From assembly GCA_031423955.1 (NCBI GenBank), contig JANPGJ010000643.1, positions 8,523 to 72,522 of the forward strand: a DNA stretch of 64,000 nucleotides. Reading direction: 5' to 3'. Positions 7,246-16,349 of this stretch are shown here, one piece after another. The position numbers were made by a program, and so were the translations under genes. The stretch is from JAEUOS01 sp031423955 (GTDB taxonomy: Bacteria; Pseudomonadota; Gammaproteobacteria; Burkholderiales; JAEUOS01). Positions within the stretch are counted from its first letter, which is position 1, and the number at the start of each line of letters is the position of its first letter. The notes beneath the pieces were generated by a model. The model searched no databases. It was not told the origin of the DNA and saw only the letters and a program-made list of their open reading frames with translations.

Positions 7246-9357
7246 TCAGAATTCGACCCGCAAGCCGGCTTGCAGCGCGCGGCCGCCGAGCGGCACGATA
7301 TCGCGCAGGAACGAACTGGCCAGGCGTGCTTCCTGGTTGCCCAGGTTGGTGCCACGCAGCCAGGCCAGCACCTGTCGACCGCCGATGCTGAGCCTGGTGC
7401 TGGCGTAGACATTGACCAGGGTATGACCGGTGGTGGCGAACTCGCCGGCCGGCACCCGGTTCTGGGCGGCGGCGTGGTTGATCTCCAGCCGCAGGCTGTG
7501 GCGATCGATCGCGTAGTTGAGCGCGAGATTGAGACGGCGTGGCGGGATGCGCGGCAGGCCGATGCCGGTTTGCAGGTTGGTTGCACGCACCAAATCGCCC
7601 TTGATTTCCAGGGTGAGCGTGCCCGGGCGTTCGGCCAGGCGAATCCGGGTTTCGGCTTCAAATCCGGAAAAGCGCGCCGGCACCGCGCGATACACCGCTT
7701 CATTCGACAACTCGCTGGACCCGGTGGTCGAAAAACCGGGATTGAGCGGATCTTCGAACGCGCCGTCGCCGCCGCGCCGGGAACCGGTATTGAACAAGGC
7801 CAGATAGTTCGCGAAGCGCGTCGTATAGGCGGACAGGCTCGCCGAATGCGGGCCGCCGCGCCATTTCACGCCGGCGTCGAGCGAATTGGATTTTTCGAGA
7901 CCGAAGTCGCGATTGCCCAATTCGTAGCTGCCGGTGGCGGCGTGCGGACCGTTGGCGAACAATTCATAGAACGTCGGCGCGCGCTCGCTGTGCGCGAGGT
8001 TGGCCGACAGCGCGAACCGGCGGTCAATGGTGTAAACCGCACCGAATGCCGCGCTGATGCCCTTGAAGCGGCGCGCGTCCTGCGCGGCGAAGCGCGCCAC
8101 CGGGTTTGCTGGATCGGCGAAATTCTGCACATTCTGGTCACCGCTCGCGGTGACGCTGGTGCTTTCGTGCCGACCGCCGAGGCTCAGCTTGAGTGCGCCC
8201 TGCTGCAACTCCTCGTAGATGTACAAGGCCTTTGAGTTGGTCAGGGTTCCGGGCACGAAGGCTTCGTCGCCGAGCGCGGAGAAGCGGGCATTGTTCAATT
8301 GCATGCCAAGCACGCCCTTGAGCATGCCGATCGGCGCATGGCTGGCCTCGATGCGGGTCTCGTAGCCCTTGTTGAGAAAGCTGGTGCCGATCACGCCCCG
8401 GTCGATCTCGCGATGCGCATAGTCGGTGAAGGCGCCCTTGAACTTGAGGCCGGTGATGAAACCGCCAAGATCGCGCACTTCGCCTGCCAGGTCATAGCGG
8501 TCGCTGTGCATGTTGATCTTGACGCCGGCTTCCAGCGGTGAACCGTAGGTGGTCTCGTGGTTGGTATACGAGGCGCCGAAATAGCCCTGGTCCCAGGTCA
8601 GGGCGCCGCCCAGCGAGCCGCCATTGGCTTTGGCCGCGGTGTTCGGCACCACGCCGGTGGGCTGCGCCTGGGCCGGATTGTTGATCGCATCGGCCGCGCG
8701 CTGCTGTGCGGAACGGGCGAAGCCGGGAATCTTCAGATCGCTGCTTTCGCGCCAGAAACCGTCGGCATGGATCGCGAATTGGCCATTGCCGATTTCGATC
8801 AGACTCGAGACGGCGCGCTCATTGCCGGCACCGCCGGCACGACCCTCCAGCGCGCCCTGAACGCCATGGACGGCCGATTCGGGAATCCGGTTGGTCAGCA
8901 CGTTGACCACACCGCCGACCGCGCTGCCACCGTACAACAGGGCCGCCGCGCCACGCACTACCTCGATGCGGCTGACCGCCATCGCATCGGTCGGCACCGC
9001 ATGGTCGAACGACAGGCCGGAGGCGTCGAGTGTGCCGACCGAACCCTGCAATACGCGAATACGGTCACCGTCGAGACCGCGAATGATCGGCCGGCTGGCG
9101 CCCGGGCCGAAATAGGAGGAACTGACGCCCGGCAGGTTGCCGATGGTTTCTCCAAGGCTGGGACTGCCGCGCAGTTGCAGGTCGGGCGACTCGAGGGTCG
9201 ACACCGGCACCGCAAGCTCGAACAGGCCGCTACCCAGCGGATTGCCGGTGATCATCACCTCGGGCGCCGGGCCGGACGCGCGGACGGCCTGCGCGGCGGC
9301 CGGCGACATGGCGGCGGCCAGCATAGTGGCCGCCAATGGCGGATAAAGCGATCTCAT
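7246..9357 (-). CDS. TonB-dependent outer-membrane receptor, ZnuD-like
   Basis: A 703-residue outer-membrane receptor with a signal peptide (cleavage near AAAQ). The plug domain has PSLGETIGNLPGVSSSYFGPG, RPIIRGLDGDRIRVLQ, VGTLDASGLSFDHAV and IEVVRGAAALLYGGSAVGGV. This is the block pattern of the ZnuD/HMA-type zinc and heme receptor group rather than of siderophore receptors. The barrel ends GLRVEF, with the C-terminal aromatic residue needed for BAM insertion. It should import a metal or metal complex using TonB energy; zinc is the best guess by family. The ATG at 9357 is preceded by CCGGAG at the right distance. A small His/Cys-containing exported protein lies immediately upstream on the same strand. 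Confidence 0.88.
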   Translation of the reverse strand: MRSLYPPLAATMLAAAMSPAAAQAVRASGPAPEVMITGNPLGSGLFELAVPVSTLESPDLQLRGSPSLGETIGNLPGVSSSYFGPGASRPIIRGLDGDRIRVLQGSVGTLDASGLSFDHAVPTDAMAVSRIEVVRGAAALLYGGSAVGGVVNVLTNRIPESAVHGVQGALEGRAGGAGNERAVSSLIEIGNGQFAIHADGFWRESSDLKIPGFARSAQQRAADAINNPAQAQPTGVVPNTAAKANGGSLGGALTWDQGYFGASYTNHETTYGSPLEAGVKINMHSDRYDLAGEVRDLGGFITGLKFKGAFTDYAHREIDRGVIGTSFLNKGYETRIEASHAPIGMLKGVLGMQLNNARFSALGDEAFVPGTLTNSKALYIYEELQQGALKLSLGGRHESTSVTASGDQNVQNFADPANPVARFAAQDARRFKGISAAFGAVYTIDRRFALSANLAHSERAPTFYELFANGPHAATGSYELGNRDFGLEKSNSLDAGVKWRGGPHSASLSAYTTRFANYLALFNTGSRRGGDGAFEDPLNPGFSTTGSSELSNEAVYRAVPARFSGFEAETRIRLAERPGTLTLEIKGDLVRATNLQTGIGLPRIPPRRLNLALNYAIDRHSLRLEINHAAAQNRVPAGEFATTGHTLVNVYASTRLSIGGRQVLAWLRGTNLGNQEARLASSFLRDIVPLGGRALQAGLRVEF

Positions 9358-9431
9358 GGGTGAATCTCCGGAAAGCATCGATACGGGCGCGACGCGACAT
9401 CGGCATCGCGCGGGCGGCATCAAACGAGCTG

Positions 9432-9752
9432 TCAGGGATTCGAGGGTGGGGCGCGCGACTGGTAGGCAGTGCGTTGGATGCTTGCCGCCGGCGTAGCTTC
9501 GGGCAGGGCGAGCGGGGAAGCCTGTTGCGAAACGGGTGTGCTGGTGTTGCCAATCGGCGCTGGAGCGTCATCGATGCCGTGAAATGCGATACAGCACGCG
9601 TGCACGCTTTGCGCCGACTTGCCGTGCTGGCCGCGCTCGAAGTCGTGGTTAAGGGCATGCAAGGCCGCCGCATGCTGGGCCATGACCAGCAAAAGCATGA
9701 GCGACAGGCGGGTGAGCCAGCGCAAGGCGGGGCGACGACGGGAGGAACGCAC
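9432..9752 (-). CDS. Small exported His/Cys-containing protein, DUF2946-like
   Basis: About 106 residues, upstream of and co-oriented with the TonB-dependent receptor (74-base gap). The N-terminus is basic then hydrophobic (LSLMLLLVMAQHAAALHAL), a signal or single membrane segment. The following part has scattered metal-ligand residues: H in ALHALNHDFERGQHG, then VHACCIAFHG. This layout resembles the DUF2946 group of small proteins found beside metal-related TonB receptors. A role in metal sensing or handling is inference. The start is uncertain: GTG at 9752 is used, but TTG at 9797 is in frame and would fit the -10 box at 9836-9841 better. Confidence 0.6.
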   Translation of the reverse strand: MRSSRRRPALRWLTRLSLMLLLVMAQHAAALHALNHDFERGQHGKSAQSVHACCIAFHGIDDAPAPIGNTSTPVSQQASPLALPEATPAASIQRTAYQSRAPPSNP

Positions 9753-9835
9753 TGGACTTGGTCGCGGTGGGCGGGCTTGCGAGTTTGGTCGCGGCAATCT
9801 CGGCGCGACTGGTTTGGTTCGGCTGCTGGTGCGCG

Positions 9836-9841
9836 ATTATA
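9836..9841 (-). promoter_or_regulatory. TATAAT -10 box upstream of the metal-receptor operon
   Basis: A perfect TATAAT on the minus strand, placed to start transcription near 9829 for the small exported protein and then the TonB-dependent receptor. The -35 region is weak at 16-18 bases spacing. I saw no clear Zur- or Fur-type palindrome over it. Confidence 0.4.
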
Positions 9842-10165
9842 GTCAAGCGGCGGTTCGGGCGTTGATTGCCGCTCCGCCGCGGGTGTGGCTGCGATGGGCG
9901 ACCACGCAAGGCAGCAGGCGCCTGCCGGCTGTCAACTCGCCTCTGCAGAGCGACGTTATGCTCTGGCGTGCTCGTTTGCTTCTCATGGCCTTGCCGGCAG
10001 CCGCGCGTCGCGCAGCCACGATATGCGAGCGCACCTTAGATTCCGTGCAGCGCAGTCGATGGTGTCGCAAGCAAGTCAGGCGGAACCTATGGAATAATCG
10101 TCTCCGGCCACTGTTTTCATCTGACGGCTAGCTACCGTTATTTCACAAACCTCAGGAGGTTTTTC
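9842..10165. other. Intergenic region upstream of cytochrome c'
   Basis: A divergent intergenic stretch with no credible gene. Its right end carries the strong AGGAGG-type ribosome-binding site of the cytochrome c' gene (about 10153-10158). Around 10090-10096 the bases TGGAATAAT resemble an extended -10 with a weak hexamer. Apart from these and the minus-strand -10 box at its left edge, nothing is evident. Confidence 0.5.
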
Positions 10166-10615
10166 ATGAAGAAAGTGTTATTGGGGGCGGCAGTCCTCGC
10201 GGCGCTGGTGGCCGGTGCGGTGCAGGCACAGGTGCCAGCGGACCGTTCGGTTGTCTATCGCAAGGCGGGTTTCCAGATGATGGCCAACCATTTTGGGCGT
10301 ATCAATGCGCACATCAAGGGTGAACGCAACCTCACGCCCGCACAGCTTGAGTTGAGCGCGCAAGTGGTCGAAGACATGTCCAAAGTCGTGTACGACGGTT
10401 TCCTGGAGGGCACCGACCAGTCCGCGAACACCAAGGCCAAACCGGAAATCTGGAAAGAATGGGCCAAATTCAAGGATCTGCAGGGCAAACTGCAGGGCGA
10501 AACGCCCAAGCTTTTGGCGGCGGCAAAGAGTGGCGACAAGGCTGCGTTGCAGGCGGCCTTCGGCGGGGTCGGCGGGGCGTGCAAGAACTGCCACGATCCA
10601 TATCGTGCGCAATAA
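10166..10615 (+). CDS. Cytochrome c' (class II c-type cytochrome)
   Basis: A 149-residue periplasmic heme protein. The signal peptide is MKKVLLGAAVLAALVAGAVQA, cleaved before QVPADRS. The mature protein is a four-helix bundle starting VYRKAGFQMMANHFGRI, with the heme c attachment motif CKNCH at 139-143 very near the C-terminus, which is the class II arrangement. The region around residue 38 (QMMANHF) corresponds to where the distal ligand or pocket lies. Cytochromes c' bind NO and are linked to nitric oxide tolerance or electron transfer. A strong AGGAGG Shine-Dalgarno precedes the ATG. It is convergent with a membrane cytochrome b gene across a perfect hairpin, and the two may be functional partners. 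Confidence 0.93.
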   Translation: MKKVLLGAAVLAALVAGAVQAQVPADRSVVYRKAGFQMMANHFGRINAHIKGERNLTPAQLELSAQVVEDMSKVVYDGFLEGTDQSANTKAKPEIWKEWAKFKDLQGKLQGETPKLLAAAKSGDKAALQAAFGGVGGACKNCHDPYRAQ

Positions 10616-10631
10616 GAGGCGGATCGTGACG

Positions 10632-10664
10632 TGAACAAGGCCGGGCATTGCCCGGCCTTGTTCA
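10632..10664. terminator. Perfect 15-bp hairpin between convergent cytochrome genes
   Basis: A 15-bp perfect inverted repeat (arms 10632-10646 and 10650-10664, loop ATT). Being symmetrical between the cytochrome c' stop and the cytochrome b stop, it can fold in either transcript. Neither side has a long U tract, so termination may be imperfect or the hairpin may mainly protect 3' ends. Confidence 0.7.
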
Positions 10665-10684
10665 TCGAGAGAAGCGCCGCGCGA

Positions 10685-11380
10685 CTATTTCGCTGCGTTC
10701 ACCAGAAAATACACCCCGACAGCGCTGGCAGTCAGCAGTACCGCCGCCAGCAGGCAGCTGCCGTGGCGTGACATGCTTACAGCAGCGGTGACCCGCTTGA
10801 ACCCGGTGAGCATCGGACGCACCAGATTTTCCTTGTGATAGAAGTAATAGAACGCGATCGCCGCGAGGTGGAGTGCAACCAGGGCGAGGATCACCTTCTC
10901 GTTCAAACGGTGCAGGCTCATCAGTTTGTCTGAAAGCTCCTTGCCGGCAAATTTGTAAAGTGGCCCTTCAAACGCGATATCGTCATTGACGAACAGGCCG
11001 GATCCAGCCTGGAACAGCAGTACCAGCAGCATCGCCACCACCGACAGCGCGCCCAATGCGTTGTGTCCGAGCGACTGCGGATGCGCACCACGATCGAACA
11101 TGCCTTTCATGTAGGTGATGACGGCGCCGGGACCGCGGACGAATGAGGTGAAGCGCGCATGCGTGCCGCCGAAGAAACCCCACAGGATGCGGAAAATCAG
11201 GAGCGTCAAAATCGTGTAGCCGGACCAGGCATGATAGGTGATCGCGTTGCCGCCGATCTTGGCGGTGATGAATGAGGTGACCACCAGGATCACCAGTGCC
11301 CAGTGGAACAGTCGCACGCCGAGGTCCCAGACCGGCACCTCGCGTGTAGCCAGCACGGTTTTGTCTTCTTTGGTGGTCAT
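10685..11380 (-). CDS. Di-heme membrane cytochrome b (cytochrome b561 family)
   Basis: A 231-residue inner-membrane protein with four to five transmembrane helices. Likely heme-b ligands are the histidines in LGVRLFHWALVI (helix 1), ITYHAWSGYT (helix 2) and LALVALHLAAIAFYY (helix 4), the layout of the bacterial cytochrome b561 and Ni/Fe-hydrogenase cytochrome b family. Such proteins pass electrons from the quinone pool to periplasmic c-type cytochromes. A final helix (LLAAVLLTASAVGVYFLV) completes the protein. The ATG at 11380 (MTTKEDKT) was chosen over upstream in-frame codons because homology starts at VPVWDLGVRLFHW. Its convergent neighbour is a cytochrome c', a recurring pairing that suggests a shared electron-transfer path. 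Confidence 0.88.
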   Translation of the reverse strand: MTTKEDKTVLATREVPVWDLGVRLFHWALVILVVTSFITAKIGGNAITYHAWSGYTILTLLIFRILWGFFGGTHARFTSFVRGPGAVITYMKGMFDRGAHPQSLGHNALGALSVVAMLLVLLFQAGSGLFVNDDIAFEGPLYKFAGKELSDKLMSLHRLNEKVILALVALHLAAIAFYYFYHKENLVRPMLTGFKRVTAAVSMSRHGSCLLAAVLLTASAVGVYFLVNAAK

Positions 11381-11519
11381 TGCAGTTCGCCCGTTATCGA
11401 ATAATCGCGAATCTAGCGTGCCGGCCGGACGGTGTCCAGCGCTACGCGAGGCCAATCGCCCGGCGGCGCGCGCAACGGCATGAAACCCGTGGTGCGCAGT
11501 CGTTGCCGGCGCGCCTTTT

Positions 11520-12500
11520 TTAGACGACCGCGCCGTCGTTTGCGGTCTTGTCCGGCCCCGGCGCCTTGATCAGGTCGCCGCGCGTCACGCCCAGCCACAT
11601 CACGATCGGACTGGCCACCAGCACCGAGGAATAAATGCCGAACAGGATGCCGATGGTCAGGGCGAGGGCGAAATAATGCAGGGTCGGGCCGCCAAAAATC
11701 AGCATGGAAGTAACCATCAACTGCGTGCTGCCGTGGGTGATGATGGTGCGCGAGATGGTGCTGGTGATCGCATGATTGATCACCTCGGGGACAGTGAGGC
11801 CGCGGCGCCTGCGGAAGGTCTCGCGCACCCGGTCGAACACCACCACCGATTCATTGACCGAGTAGCCGAGCACCGCCAGAATCGCCGCCAGTACCGAGAG
11901 CGAGAATTCCCACTGGAAGAAGGCGAAGAAGCCGAGGATGATCACCACGTCATGCATGTTGGCGATGATCGCGGCGAGCGAAAACTTCCATTCGAAGCGC
12001 ACCGCGAGGTAGGCCATGATGCCGGCAATCACCACCAGGAGTGCGAGCGCGCCGTCGTTGGCCAGCTCCTTGCCGACCTGCGGGCCAACGAATTCGACAC
12101 GGGTAATCTTGCCGCCGGTGCCGCCCGGGGCGATCGCCAGGGCGGCGAACTTGACCTGGTCGAACACCTGCTTCCTGGTTTGTTCATCCTGTTTGGTGAT
12201 GGCCGGATTGCTGGCGTCCTTCAACGCCAGGCGGATCATCACGTCACGCGAGGTGCCGAAGTTTTGTACTTGTGGTTCGTGGACGCCGCCGCGCTCGAGC
12301 GCGCTGCGGATGCCTTCAAGGTTGGCCGCCTGCTCGTAACGCGCCTCGATCACCACACCGCCGGTGAATTCAATCGAGAAATTGAGGCCGCGCAGCACCA
12401 GAAACGCAACTGCAAGCACAAAGGTGACCAACGAAATCACGTTGAACACCAGCGCGTGCTTCATGAACGGGATGTCGCGCCGGATGCGGAAGAATTCCAT
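11520..12500 (-). CDS. secF: Protein translocase subunit SecF
   Basis: A 326-residue inner-membrane protein with six transmembrane helices. Together with SecD and YajC it uses the proton gradient to pull proteins through SecYEG. The N-terminal helix (FNVISLVTFVLAVAFLVLRGL) is followed by a periplasmic domain starting NFSIEFTGGVVIEARY. The C-terminal RND-like bundle carries VLGYSVNESVVVFDRVRE, the SecF signature. Its ATG has GGAG upstream and lies 36 bases after the secD stop. It is the last gene of tgt-yajC-secD-secF. Confidence 0.96.
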   Translation of the reverse strand: MEFFRIRRDIPFMKHALVFNVISLVTFVLAVAFLVLRGLNFSIEFTGGVVIEARYEQAANLEGIRSALERGGVHEPQVQNFGTSRDVMIRLALKDASNPAITKQDEQTRKQVFDQVKFAALAIAPGGTGGKITRVEFVGPQVGKELANDGALALLVVIAGIMAYLAVRFEWKFSLAAIIANMHDVVIILGFFAFFQWEFSLSVLAAILAVLGYSVNESVVVFDRVRETFRRRRGLTVPEVINHAITSTISRTIITHGSTQLMVTSMLIFGGPTLHYFALALTIGILFGIYSSVLVASPIVMWLGVTRGDLIKAPGPDKTANDGAVV

Positions 12501-12536
12501 TTGCTGCTCCGTGGGGATAGGTGGCGGGGCCGGGTT

Positions 12537-14453
12537 CTAGTCTTTGACGGCTAGCGACTTGCTGTCGCTGACGGCGGCCGCGTCTGGCCGCCATACCTCA
12601 CCGATCGATACATGGGTGAGCTTGCGGCGCGAGCCGTACACCAGGTTGACCAGGCCGCGCGACACCACCACCGACGAAAAGATCGAGGTCAGAATGCCCA
12701 GGCAGTGAACCACCGCGAAGCCACGCACCGCGCCCGAGCCGAAAATCAGCAATGCGAGACCGGCGATCAGGGTGGTGACGTTGGAATCGAGAATGGTGCC
12801 GAACGCGCGCTCGTAGCCGGCGGTGATCGCCGCCTGCGGCGAGGCGCCGCCGCGCAATTCCTCGCGGATGCGTTCGTTGATCAGCACGTTGGCGTCGATC
12901 GCCATGCCGAGCGCCAGCGCGATGGCGGCGATGCCGGGCAGCGTGAGTGTGGCCTGCAGCAGCGACAGCAGCGCGATCAGGAACAGCAGGTTGGCGGCGA
13001 GTGCGATCACCGAGATCACGCCGAACAGCATGTAGTACACCGACATGAAGACGGCGATCGCGGCAAAGCCGTAAAGGGTGGACTTGAAACCCTTGGCGAT
13101 GTTGTCGGCGCCAAGGCTGGGGCCGATGGTGCGTTCCTCGACGATCTCCATCGGCGCCGCCAGCGCGCCCGAGCGCAGCAACAAGGCCACGTCGTTGGCT
13201 TCCTGGGTGGTCATCTTGCCGCTGATCTGCACCCGCCCGCCGGCGATTTCGGTGCGGATCACCGGCGCGGTGACGACTTCGCCACGGCCCTTTTCGACCA
13301 GCAGGATCGCCATCCGCTTGCCGACGTTGTCGCGCGTCAGGTCCTTGAAAATCCGCGCGCCCTGGGAATCGAGCGCCAGATGCACGGCGGCTTCCTGGGT
13401 CTGGCTGTCGAAGCCGGGCTGGGCGTCGGTCAGGCGGTCGCCGGTCAATTGCACCTGCTTGCGCACCAGGATCGGCACGCCGCCGCGTTCGGCATATTTT
13501 TCGCAGCCGAACGGAATCTGGCCACTGGCGTAGGTTGCGCTTTCCTCGGGTGATTCGCACACCATGCGCAATTCGAGCGAGGCGGTGCGGCCAAGGATCG
13601 CCTTGACCTGGGCCGGGTCCTGCACGCCCGGCAATTGCACCACGATGCGGTCGGCGCCCTGCTGCTGGATCACCGGTTCGGCCACGCCCAACGCGTTGAT
13701 GCGGTTGTTGAAGGTGGTGATGTTCTGTTTCAGCGCGTTTTCCTGGACCCGACGCTCGGCTTCCGGCTTGATCGTCGCGGTGAGCTTGAAGTCGGCGCCG
13801 TCGTTGCCTTCGAGCAACGCCAGATCGGCGATGGCATCGGCGATCGCGGCCTTGGCGCGGGTGCGCATCGCTTCTTCGCGGAACTTGATGGTGATCGCGC
13901 TGGATTGGCGGTCGATGCCGGTGTGGCGCACGTTCTTGTCACGCAGCAGGGTGCGCATTTCGCCGGTCAAGGCATCAAGGCGTTTGGTCAGGGCCGCCTG
14001 CATGTCGACCTGGTACAGGAAATGCACACCGCCGCGCAAGTCGAGCCCCAGGTACATCGGCAAGGCGTGCAGGGAAGTCAGCCATTTCGGCGAGTTCGAC
14101 AGCAGGTTGAGCGCGACCGTGTAGGGCTCGTCGCGATCTTCGGGATTGGGTTTCTTCTTGTCCGGATTGAGCGCGCCATCAAGGATGTCTTTCGCCTTGA
14201 GTTGCGTGTCGGTGTCGCGAAAGCGCGCCTTGATGCTGTTGGCGTCGAAAAACAGCCCGGTGTTCTCGACGCCGGCGCTCTTGAGAATGGTCTCGACCTT
14301 GACGCGCAGGGCATCGTCGACCTTGATCGTCGCCTTGGCGCTCGATACCTGCACGGCCGGTGCTTCGCCGAAAAAATTCGGCGTGGTGTAAACCAGGCCG
14401 AGCAACAGCGCCAGGCCGATGATCAGGTATTTCCAGACGGGGTATCGATTCAT
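12537..14453 (-). CDS. secD: Protein translocase subunit SecD
   Basis: A 638-residue inner-membrane subunit of the SecDF-YajC complex. Seen in order: the first membrane helix (8-24), the large periplasmic P1 domain with GLDLRGGVHFLYQVD at 136-150, and five C-terminal helices including AIALALGMAIDANVLINERIREELR, the RND-type region that contributes proton coupling. GGAGCC lies upstream of the ATG. Longer than some SecD proteins but typical of betaproteobacteria. Translation downstream of yajC with an 84-base gap, and upstream of secF, supports one operon. Confidence 0.97.
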   Translation of the reverse strand: MNRYPVWKYLIIGLALLLGLVYTTPNFFGEAPAVQVSSAKATIKVDDALRVKVETILKSAGVENTGLFFDANSIKARFRDTDTQLKAKDILDGALNPDKKKPNPEDRDEPYTVALNLLSNSPKWLTSLHALPMYLGLDLRGGVHFLYQVDMQAALTKRLDALTGEMRTLLRDKNVRHTGIDRQSSAITIKFREEAMRTRAKAAIADAIADLALLEGNDGADFKLTATIKPEAERRVQENALKQNITTFNNRINALGVAEPVIQQQGADRIVVQLPGVQDPAQVKAILGRTASLELRMVCESPEESATYASGQIPFGCEKYAERGGVPILVRKQVQLTGDRLTDAQPGFDSQTQEAAVHLALDSQGARIFKDLTRDNVGKRMAILLVEKGRGEVVTAPVIRTEIAGGRVQISGKMTTQEANDVALLLRSGALAAPMEIVEERTIGPSLGADNIAKGFKSTLYGFAAIAVFMSVYYMLFGVISVIALAANLLFLIALLSLLQATLTLPGIAAIALALGMAIDANVLINERIREELRGGASPQAAITAGYERAFGTILDSNVTTLIAGLALLIFGSGAVRGFAVVHCLGILTSIFSSVVVSRGLVNLVYGSRRKLTHVSIGEVWRPDAAAVSDSKSLAVKD

Positions 14454-14537
14454 GTTGCGAATAGGCTCCTGGCCTTGGCCGTCGCGCGCTGGTTCATTGG
14501 CGCTTGCATGGGATGCCGCCTGCGCGGCGCGCGACGC

Positions 14538-14864
14538 TCAAAGGGCCTTGATCGAGCCCTTGGGCAGCAATGTCTGCACGGCGCCACGCTGCACGACAAT
14601 CTGGGTGTTGTCGGCGATTTCAACCGTGATGTAGGCGTCGCCCACTTTGGTGATGCGGCCGAGGATGCCGCCGGCGGAGACGATTTCGTCGCCGACCTTG
14701 AGCGCCTCGACCATCAGCTTTTGTTCTTTTTGGCGTTTCATCTGCGGCCGGATCATCATGAAATACAGCAGCACGAACATGAGCACGATCGGCAGCAGGC
14801 CCATCAGGCCGTCAGTCGGTCCGGCGGCGCCGGTGGTTTGCGCGTAAGCAGAGGAAATCAGCAC
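14538..14864 (-). CDS. yajC: Sec translocase accessory protein YajC
   Basis: A 108-residue single-pass inner-membrane protein. A hydrophobic helix (LMGLLPIVLMFVLLYFMMI) is followed by RPQMKRQKEQ and a small cytoplasmic domain with VGDEIVSAGGILGRI, all diagnostic for YajC. It associates with SecDF. The start is a GTG at 14864 with GGAG placed correctly upstream. It sits between tgt and secD on the same strand. Confidence 0.95.
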   Translation of the reverse strand: MLISSAYAQTTGAAGPTDGLMGLLPIVLMFVLLYFMMIRPQMKRQKEQKLMVEALKVGDEIVSAGGILGRITKVGDAYITVEIADNTQIVVQRGAVQTLLPKGSIKAL

Positions 14865-14944
14865 GGGAAACTCCAGAAAAAGCGTTTCAAATCAACCCAT
14901 AAGTCTAGCATGCATACCGTGCATTCAGCGTACCGGCGAGGCAA

Positions 14945-16072
14945 TCATGCTGCGATGCCGACCCGTTCACTGGCGAAGCGGGCGCGAAACTCGTGCATTT
15001 TGCCGGCCTCGATGGCTGCACGCATGTCGCGCATCAGCGCCTGGTAGTAGTAAAGGTTGTGGATCGTGTTGAGGCGGGCGCCGAGAATTTCGCCAAGCTT
15101 GTGCAGGTGGTGCAGGTAGGCGCGTGAAAATGTCCGGCAGGTATGGCAGCCGCAGGTCTCGTCGAGCGGCCGGGTGTCGGATTTGTAGCGCGCGTTTTTC
15201 AGCCGAATATCGCCGAAACGGGTGAACAAGTGACCGTTGCGCGCGTTGCGGGTGGGCATCACGCAGTCGAACATGTCGACCCCGGCGGCCACCCCGGCGA
15301 CCAGATCTTCCGGCGTGCCCACGCCCATCAGGTAGCGCGGCTTGTCGGCCGGCAGGCGGGGCGCGATGTAGTCGAGGATGCGGAACATGTCGTCTTTGGG
15401 CTCGCCCACCGACAGACCGCCGATGGCGTAGCCGGGAAATCCGATCTCAATCAGGCCGGCGAGCGACGCATCGCGCAGGGTTTCATACATGCCGCCCTGG
15501 ATGATGCCGAACAGCGCGTTCGGGTTCTCCAGACGCTCGAACTCGTCACGACTGCGGCGCGCCCAGCGCAATGACAGTTCCATCGAGTCGCGCGCCTCGG
15601 CTTCGGTGGCTGGCCGGCCATCGATTTCGTAGGGCGTACATTCGTCGAAAATCATCACCACATCCGAGTTGAGGGTGCGCTGGATGCGCATCGACTCTTC
15701 CGGCGTGAGGAACAAGCGATCGCCGTTGACGGGGGAGGCGAAGCGCACGCCATCCTCGCTGATCTTGCGCAGTTCGCCCAGGCTCCAGACCTGAAATCCG
15801 CCCGAATCGGTGAGAATTGGATGCTGCCAGCCCATGAAGCGGTGCAGGCCGCCATGCGCGGCGATCACTTCCAGGCCCGGGCGCAGCCACAAATGGAAGG
15901 TGTTGCCGAGCACAATTTGGGCGCCGATCTCCTGCAGTTCGGCCGGCGCCATCGCCTTGACCGTGCCATAGGTGCCGACCGGCATGAAGACCGGGGTTTC
16001 GACGGTGCCGTGATTGAGGGTGAGCGTGCCGCGACGGGCCTGGCCGTCAGTCGAATGCAGGTCAAAATTCAT
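14945..16072 (-). CDS. tgt: Queuine tRNA-ribosyltransferase
   Basis: A 375-residue enzyme that swaps guanine-34 for the preQ1 base in tRNAs with GUN anticodons, a step of queuosine synthesis. Key motifs: ILTDSGGFQVWSL with the base-recognition aspartate at about 89, DMFDCVMPTRNARNG with the catalytic aspartate, and the zinc-binding DETCGCHTC...YLHHL near the C-terminus. Length is standard. queA, often the upstream partner, is absent; instead the region upstream leads to a PEP-CTERM locus on the opposite strand. It is the first gene of the tgt-yajC-secDF set. Confidence 0.97.
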   Translation of the reverse strand: MNFDLHSTDGQARRGTLTLNHGTVETPVFMPVGTYGTVKAMAPAELQEIGAQIVLGNTFHLWLRPGLEVIAAHGGLHRFMGWQHPILTDSGGFQVWSLGELRKISEDGVRFASPVNGDRLFLTPEESMRIQRTLNSDVVMIFDECTPYEIDGRPATEAEARDSMELSLRWARRSRDEFERLENPNALFGIIQGGMYETLRDASLAGLIEIGFPGYAIGGLSVGEPKDDMFRILDYIAPRLPADKPRYLMGVGTPEDLVAGVAAGVDMFDCVMPTRNARNGHLFTRFGDIRLKNARYKSDTRPLDETCGCHTCRTFSRAYLHHLHKLGEILGARLNTIHNLYYYQALMRDMRAAIEAGKMHEFRARFASERVGIAA

Positions 16073-16349
16073 GGTGTGGAGTATGCGCCGTGATGATCAG
16101 GAAAGCTGCGTGGCGCAAATTGCAAAGATCCTGCCGGAACTGATGCGGCGATTTCAGTACGAAGCATTCGGCCTGCGGCGTCAATGCGGGAACATCGGAT
16201 TGAGGAGCAAGCATCGGCATTTTTTTCTATCTGAGGGAAAACCTGCTTGAGACGGACCGGGGGCATTGCCGGGCTTGATGACCTTTCGGATTGCCTGTCT
16301 GTTCAATTCATTTGCGCATGACTGTTATCGCTGGTCAGGTAACTGGGCG

